Shown piece after piece: positions 6,527 to 10,412 of a DNA stretch of 10,412 bases. The stretch covers positions 1-10,412 of the forward strand of contig NZ_CABUCJ010000085.1 in NCBI RefSeq assembly GCF_902490045.1, written 5' to 3'. The DNA is from an uncultured Anaerotruncus sp. (GTDB lineage Bacteria; Bacillota; Clostridia; Oscillospirales; Ruminococcaceae). Numbering within the stretch: position 1 is the first letter of the stretch; every line of letters starts with the position of its first letter. A program made the translations under genes and the position numbers. The notes under the pieces are model-generated. The model saw only the letters and a list, made by a program, of their open reading frames with translations. It was not told where the DNA came from and searched no databases.

Positions 6527-7716
6527 TCGCTCCCCCCCGCGCTCAGGACCCACACGGGGTTCTGGGCCTGCATCATGTGATAGCTCCCGGCTTCCCGCAC
6601 GCGGGAGACCGAAAGCTGCACCGTGTCCGGCCCCCGCAGGGAAAACCGCCCGAAGCAGCTGAGCGCCTCCGTGACCGTCTCGAGCGTGACGGCGTTCACG
6701 ACGATTCGCGCGGCGGGATTTTTCCGGAGCGCCGCCGAGATGATCTCCGCGAGGCTTCCCGAAGAGCCGCCGATGAAGACGGCGTCGGGCGCGGGGAGCC
6801 CCTCCAGCACGCCGGGCGCGGCGCCCGCCGCCAATCGCAGGTTCCAAAGTCCGAACTTCGCGCGGTTCTGTTCGATCAGCGCGAGCGCATCCGCTTCCCG
6901 CTCGACGGCCCAGACCGCGCCGTCCTCGAGCACCCGCGCGATCTCGACGCTCACCGAGCCGGTGCCCGCCCCCACGTCCCAGACGGTCATTCCCCGCCGC
7001 AGGCGCAGCTTCGCGATCGAAACCGCGCGAACCTCCTCCTTGGTCATCGGCGTACCGCCGCGCAGGAACGCGCTGTTTGGCAGGCCGTGGGCCGCCGGGC
7101 GCGGCAGCGCCGCCGGGTTTCGCACCAGCATGACGCTCAGCGGGTCGAACGCACGTCCCGCGAGCTCCGCCGCGTTCCCGCCAGTGATGCGCTCGTCCGG
7201 ATAGGAGAGCCGTTCTCCGACTTCCACCCGCGCCGCGCCAAGCCCCGCATCCCGGAGCCGGGCGCAGAGCGCGCCGGGGCTGTTCTCACCGCCCGTCAGC
7301 GCGAACACCTTGGGGCTGGACGCGGCGATTCCGCAGAAATCGCAGTCGCGCCCATGCAGGCTCACCACCCGCGCGTCGTCCCACGCGGTCCCCAGCCTCG
7401 CGCAGAAATACTGTAAGCTGGAAATTCCCGGAAGGAATTTCATCTCGGCCTCGGGCAGCAGCTCCCCGAGGGTTCTCGCCGCGCTGTAAAACCCGACGTC
7501 CCCCGAGACGAGCACGCCCGCGGGGCCCTCGTGCGCACGGACCGCCTCGGCCATCCGCGCGGGCGAGGAAGCCTCCGCCTTCCGCGCAAAACCGGGGAAC
7601 GCCTCCAGCAGACGCCGCGCGCCGACGAGCACCCGGCAGCTCTCCGCCGCGTCCAGCGCCTCCCGGGTCAGCAGGGCGGGATTTCCCACGCCCATTCCGA
7701 TCACATAGACCTTCAC
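6523..7716 (-). CDS. cbiET: Fused cobalt-precorrin-7 C5-methyltransferase / C15-methyltransferase (decarboxylating) CbiET
   Basis: A 397-residue two-domain enzyme, equivalent to CobL of the aerobic pathway. The CbiE part (about 1-205) is a tetrapyrrole methylase for C5: VIGMGVGNP (5-13), VSGDVGFYS (70-78), LPGISSLQ (95-102), SLHGR and ALTGGENSP. The CbiT part (about 210-397) methylates C15 and decarboxylates the C12 acetate: FLRGGTPMTKEEVR at its start, the SAM-binding VWDVGAGTGSVSVEIA (245-260), and FIGGSSG. The start is the GTG at 7716-7714. AAGGAGGGG lies 6 bases upstream and VKVYVIG is the expected N-terminus; the open frame back to 7920 is a shadow inside the cbiJ fusion gene. The gap to that gene is 22 bases, the largest in the window. 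CbiE-CbiT fusion is common in Clostridia. Confidence 0.96.
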   Translation of the reverse strand: MKVYVIGMGVGNPALLTREALDAAESCRVLVGARRLLEAFPGFARKAEASSPARMAEAVRAHEGPAGVLVSGDVGFYSAARTLGELLPEAEMKFLPGISSLQYFCARLGTAWDDARVVSLHGRDCDFCGIAASSPKVFALTGGENSPGALCARLRDAGLGAARVEVGERLSYPDERITGGNAAELAGRAFDPLSVMLVRNPAALPRPAAHGLPNSAFLRGGTPMTKEEVRAVSIAKLRLRRGMTVWDVGAGTGSVSVEIARVLEDGAVWAVEREADALALIEQNRAKFGLWNLRLAAGAAPGVLEGLPAPDAVFIGGSSGSLAEIISAALRKNPAARIVVNAVTLETVTEALSCFGRFSLRGPDTVQLSVSRVREAGSYHMMQAQNPVWVLSAGGSE

Positions 7717-7722
7717 CGCGTT

Positions 7723-7731
7723 CCCCTCCTT
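7723..7731 (-). promoter_or_regulatory. Shine-Dalgarno that decides the cbiET start (GTG)
   Basis: Minus strand AAGGAGGGG, six bases before the GTG at 7716-7714. It is the strongest ribosome site in the window and lies in the largest intergenic gap (7717-7738). Confidence 0.8.
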
Positions 7732-7738
7732 TTTCCGT

Positions 7739-8986
7739 TCATTCCCGGCGGTCCGTCTCCGGGCCGGGAAGGATCTGGTCCAGCCGTCCGGAAAGCTCCC
7801 GCGCGATCTCCCGCGCGCGTTTTTTTCCGTCCGCGCCCGCCGACACGCCGACAACCACGTCTCCGTGCCGCAGCAGGGCGGGCAGGTAAAAGTCGCACAG
7901 CTCGGGTGAGCCGGGCACATCGGCGGGAATCCCCGCCGCGCGCGCCTCCTCGCAGATCGTCTGATCGACGTCGGGATTGTCGGTCGCGGCGATCACGAAC
8001 CGGCATCCCGCGCAATCCCCCTTCATGTAGGCGCGCCGCACGATCTGCACGCCGAGCGCCTCCAGCTCGGCGGACGGCTGCGGCGTGATCACGATCAGCC
8101 CCGGGCAGAAGGGCAGCAGCGCGGCCGCGCTCGACAGGGCCGCCGCTCCGCCCCCGAAGAGCGCGATTTTGCAGTTTGACAGCCTGGCGAAAAGCGGAAA
8201 ATACGGCGTGTTTTCCGCTTCTGCGGCCGCGGGCCGCAGGGCAAAATCGCGGGTGAGCGTCTCCACCGCGTCCTCGTAGGGCAGACCGCCCTCTTCACGC
8301 GGCCTGCCGATCACAACGGCCACCGCGCCCGCGTCCCGCGCCGCGCCGAGCTTTTCGGAAAAGCCGCCCGCGTCGCCCGACTCCTTGGTCACCAGAATCG
8401 ACGCGCCGATCTGGCGCATCGTGGCCCCGTTCATCTCGCGGGAAAAGGGCCCCTGCATCGCAATGATGTTCTGCACCCGGAAGCCCAGCGCAAGGCACCG
8501 CTGCACCGATTCGACGGTCGGCAGCACCCGCGGATAGAGGCGCTCCTGGAAACCCGGCAGCCGCACAAACGCGTCCAGCTCCTTGCTGCCGGTGGTGAGC
8601 AGCACCTTGCCCGTCGTGGCGGCGAGCACCTCCGCCGCGCGCTCGGCGTTCTCGACATAGACGCAGCCCTCCGGCGTGTTCGACGGACGGGAGAGGCGCA
8701 GGTACCGCGTGTCGGCCGCCGCGCAGGCGGCGCGGATATTTTCGGTGGCAAGGGCGGCATAGGGGTGGGTCGCGTCAATCACACAGTCGAACCGCAGCGA
8801 TTGGAGCAGCGAGGCCATCCCCTCCGCATCCAGCCGCTCGGCGAAGACCTGCACCCCTTCAGGAAGCAGGGTCTTTCCATATTCGGTGGCTACCCCCGCG
8901 CAGACGCTCGCCCCCTCGCACCGGGCGAGAAACTCCACCAGCCGCCTGCCCTCGGTGGTCCCGGCAAACACAAAGAAATTAGGCAT
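7739..8986 (-). CDS. cbiJ: Cobalt-precorrin-6A reductase CbiJ fused to a Met8/CysG-N-like domain
   Basis: A 415-residue fusion. Residues 1 to about 250 are CbiJ/CobK, the NAD(P)H-dependent reductase of cobalt-precorrin-6A: AGTTEGR (8-14), DATHPYA (71-77), YLRLSRPS, TTGSKELDAF (131-140), AMQGPFS (177-183) and VTKESG (199-204). Residues 262-415 resemble precorrin-2 dehydrogenase / sirohydrochlorin chelatase. They begin with YFPLFARL, the usual N-terminus of free-standing Met8-type proteins, then the NAD loop GGGAAA (278-283), VIAATDNPDVDQ (331-342) and SPELCDFYLPALL (360-372). The canonical NVxD before that last motif reads DVPG here, so Gly359 replaces the catalytic Asp, and the usual C-terminal helical part is largely absent. 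The first half is confidently active; the second may be a chelatase, a binding domain or degenerate. The ATG at 8986 overlaps the cbiH end by 8 bases. Confidence 0.93.
   Translation of the reverse strand: MPNFFVFAGTTEGRRLVEFLARCEGASVCAGVATEYGKTLLPEGVQVFAERLDAEGMASLLQSLRFDCVIDATHPYAALATENIRAACAAADTRYLRLSRPSNTPEGCVYVENAERAAEVLAATTGKVLLTTGSKELDAFVRLPGFQERLYPRVLPTVESVQRCLALGFRVQNIIAMQGPFSREMNGATMRQIGASILVTKESGDAGGFSEKLGAARDAGAVAVVIGRPREEGGLPYEDAVETLTRDFALRPAAAEAENTPYFPLFARLSNCKIALFGGGAAALSSAAALLPFCPGLIVITPQPSAELEALGVQIVRRAYMKGDCAGCRFVIAATDNPDVDQTICEEARAAGIPADVPGSPELCDFYLPALLRHGDVVVGVSAGADGKKRAREIARELSGRLDQILPGPETDRRE
8192..8220 (-). repeat. Perfect 10-bp inverted repeat at the domain linker of the cbiJ fusion
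   Basis: Arms 8192-8201 (AAGCGGAAAA on the plus strand) and 8211-8220 (TTTTCCGCTT) are exact complements around a 9-base loop. On the transcript, the second arm runs into a 4-T stretch (8190-8193). It lies over codons about 256-265, exactly between the CbiJ and Met8-like domains. It is A+T-richer than its surroundings and could fold as an RNA hairpin. Confidence 0.65.
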
Positions 8987-9710
8987 CCCGGTACCCCCTC
9001 GGCGTCACCATGCTGCCGTTCAGGTTTTTGGTCTGGGAATTGCCGATAAACACGGTCGTGAACATGTCCGCACGCGCCTCCCGCAGCTCCCCGAGGGTCA
9101 GCACACGGACGGTTTCCCCCGCCCTCCCCGCATTGCGCACAAGCCCCGCCACCGTCCCGGGCGCGCGGCTGCGCAGCAGGATGTCGCAGGCGCGTTGCAG
9201 GTAGTCGGCGCGGCGGCGGCTGGCCGGGTTATAGAGGCAGATGCAGAAATCCGCCGCGCCCGCCGCCTCGAGCCGGCGCTCGATCAATTCCCACGGGGTG
9301 AGCAGGTCGCTGAGCGAGATGACTGCAAAGTCATGGATGAGCGGCGCGCCGAGCAGTGCAGCGCCGCTGCACGCGGCCGTCACGCCCGGCACCACCTCGA
9401 TGTCGACGGGGTCGTACCCCTGCGCGAGCTCATAGATCAGCCCGGCCATGCCGTAAATCCCGGCGTCCCCGCTCGACACCACCGCGACGGTCCTGCCCGC
9501 GCAGGCCGCCTCAAGCGCCATCCGGCAGCGCTCCGCCTCCCCGCGCATCGCGGTGGCGAGGAACGCCTTGTCCGGGTAACGGGCGCGGATGAGGTCGACA
9601 TAAGCCGTGTAGCCCACGACGACCTCGCTCTCTTCGAGAGCCGCGAGCGCGCGACCGGTCATATTCTGTTCGTCGCCGGGGCCCAGCCCCACGACATAGA
9701 GCTTTTTCAT
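8979..9710 (-). CDS. cbiH: Cobalt-precorrin-3 C17-methyltransferase CbiH
   Basis: SAM-dependent tetrapyrrole methylase that methylates C17 and drives the ring contraction, forming the delta-lactone of cobalt-precorrin-4 that CbiG later opens after C11 methylation by CbiF. The 243-residue length is normal. Motifs are YVVGLGPGDEQNMT (5-18), the VSSGDAGIYGMAGL loop (78-91), VVPGVTAACSGAALLGAPL (106-124), SLSDLLTPW (132-140), CLYNPASRRR (158-167) and a C-terminal FIGNSQT...MVTPRGY, which is characteristic of the CbiH/CobJ branch. The ATG at 9710 overlaps the cbiG stop as ATGA and has GGGGAGG 7 bases upstream (9718-9724). No iron-sulfur extension or second fused domain is present, so this is the compact form. 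Confidence 0.97.
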   Translation of the reverse strand: MKKLYVVGLGPGDEQNMTGRALAALEESEVVVGYTAYVDLIRARYPDKAFLATAMRGEAERCRMALEAACAGRTVAVVSSGDAGIYGMAGLIYELAQGYDPVDIEVVPGVTAACSGAALLGAPLIHDFAVISLSDLLTPWELIERRLEAAGAADFCICLYNPASRRRADYLQRACDILLRSRAPGTVAGLVRNAGRAGETVRVLTLGELREARADMFTTVFIGNSQTKNLNGSMVTPRGYRDA

Positions 9711-10412
9711 CCTGCTTCCTCCCCGAACCCGCAGGTCCAGCGGTCCGCCGCGGCCGCGGCCGTCACGCCGCCCGCAGCATGTTTTTTCATGATGACGCGC
9801 CCCTCCCGCGCCGCGTAAAGCGCCGCGCGTTCACAGACATTGTCCACGCCCACCGTCCCGCGCACGAATTCCGACGGGGTGAACGCCCCCTCGAGGGAGG
9901 CAAGCGCCTCCGCGGAAGCGGACGCGAGCGGCAGGCCGTACTTTTCGCAGAATGCCCGGATGCACGGCTCCTGCGCCTTGCGGTCGATCGTCGCGAGCTG
10001 GCGGACCGCCGCGAGCGGAATCTTCCCTTCGCCGAGCGCCCCGAGAAGCTCCCGCTCGAAAATTTCCGCGGAAATGCCCCTGCGGCAGCCGGTCCCGACC
10101 GTCACGATGCGCGGGAAGACATGCAGGGTGCGCGGAAAGGGCTCCTTTCCCGCGTCGAGCGTGACGCAGATCCCCAGCGCCGCAGGGCCGTCCGTCAACC
10201 CCGCGGGAAGCGCGCCCGCAACGGGAAAGTCGCACGCGAAGCCCACCGGCTCCCCGGCAAGCAGCGCCGCCGAAACCGCTTTTGCGAGCTGCCGCTCGCC
10301 GAGGCGGAGCGAATGCTCCACCGCCCACACATCCACGGCGAAAACTCCGGCGAGGTCGGTGGCGGTGGAGACGACCGGCGTGCCGCCGGAAGCTTTGGCG
10401 ACTCTGGCCGCC
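9707..10412 (-). CDS. cbiG: Cobalt-precorrin-5A hydrolase CbiG, 5' end cut by window edge
   Basis: Opens the delta-lactone of cobalt-precorrin-5A and releases the C20 fragment as acetaldehyde, a step unique to the anaerobic pathway. The frame runs to base 10411 with no stop, giving 234 residues. The first ~110 residues, including the N-terminal domain, lie beyond the edge of the window. Visible are the end of the N-terminal/central region (GGTPVVSTATDLAGVFAVD, VDVWA) and the C-terminal domain with VGTGCRRGISAEI, LATIDRKAQEP, VGVDNVCERAAL and a final IMKKHAAGGVT. A GTG at 10336 could be read as a start, but conserved CbiG sequence continues upstream of it, so it is internal. This gene gives the clearest sign that the pathway is cobalt-early. 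The stop overlaps the cbiH start. Confidence 0.95.
   Translation of the reverse strand, partial: AARVAKASGGTPVVSTATDLAGVFAVDVWAVEHSLRLGERQLAKAVSAALLAGEPVGFACDFPVAGALPAGLTDGPAALGICVTLDAGKEPFPRTLHVFPRIVTVGTGCRRGISAEIFERELLGALGEGKIPLAAVRQLATIDRKAQEPCIRAFCEKYGLPLASASAEALASLEGAFTPSEFVRGTVGVDNVCERAALYAAREGRVIMKKHAAGGVTAAAAADRWTCGFGEEAG

Noticed and set aside
6527..6847. Upstream extension of cbiA to 6847
   Set aside because: It overlaps the CbiT domain in another frame. CbiA proteins start just before the P-loop, and the ATG at 6526 forms the ATGA overlap.
5231..7416. Plus-strand frames 5231-6220 and 6466-7416
   Set aside because: Antisense to cbiA and cbiET, no recognisable motifs or ribosome site.
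7717..7920. Upstream extension of cbiET to 7920
   Set aside because: The extension lies inside the cbiJ fusion gene, is Arg/Cys-rich, and a strong Shine-Dalgarno selects the GTG at 7716.
9743..9762. GC-rich CCGCGGCCGCGGCC-like stretch near the end of cbiG
   Set aside because: It encodes an Ala run near the C-terminus of CbiG and is ordinary low-complexity GC-rich code, with no T-run to make a terminator.
10334..10336. GTG as start of cbiG
   Set aside because: Conserved CbiG sequence (STATDLAGVFAVD) continues upstream without a stop, so this is an internal valine codon.

Overview
The window is one uninterrupted block of cobalamin (vitamin B12) biosynthesis genes. All twelve lie on the minus strand, so transcription runs from high to low coordinates. 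The DNA is clearly G+C-rich (about two thirds by eye) with strong Shine-Dalgarno sequences. The gene set is the anaerobic, cobalt-early pathway (CbiG, CbiH, CbiJ, a fused CbiET, CbiA). With the short intergenic gaps and the fusions, this suggests a high-G+C anaerobic Clostridia (Oscillospiraceae/Ruminococcaceae-like). The taxonomic call is an inference, not proven by the sequence.

Layout in transcription order. Corrin-ring part: cbiG (start cut by the right edge, about 10411-9707), cbiH (9710-8979), a cbiJ fused to a Met8/CysG-N-like domain (8986-7739), cbiET (7716-6523) and cbiA (6526-5159). These cover lactone opening, C17 methylation with ring contraction, precorrin-6A reduction, C5/C15 methylation with decarboxylation, and a,c-amidation. 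Nucleotide-loop and side-chain part: cobT (5153-4095), a CobU-like gene (4085-3564), cobS (3567-2794), a second, short CobU-like gene (2797-2405), cobC-like (2408-1803), cbiB (1810-839) and cobD (828 to the left edge, 3' end missing). These make aminopropanol phosphate, attach it, activate cobinamide, make alpha-ribazole and join the halves.

Nearly every junction is a 4-base ATGA/GTGA overlap, an 8-base overlap or a gap under 25 bases, so the block looks like one translationally coupled operon. No promoter, cobalamin riboswitch, terminator, RNA gene, mobile element, CRISPR array or gene-free stretch over 300 bases was seen. The operon start and control region must lie beyond the right edge. 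Pathway steps not found here (CbiK/CbiX, CbiL, CbiF, CbiD, CbiC, CbiP, adenosyltransferase) must be encoded elsewhere or just outside.

The least ordinary points are: (1) two CobU-like proteins that each keep a different half of the CobU signature; (2) the CbiJ-Met8 fusion, whose Met8 domain is short and has Gly where the catalytic Asp is expected; and (3) a perfect 10-bp inverted repeat exactly at the linker of that fusion. The window is otherwise a standard B12 operon, and no wholly new system is seen.
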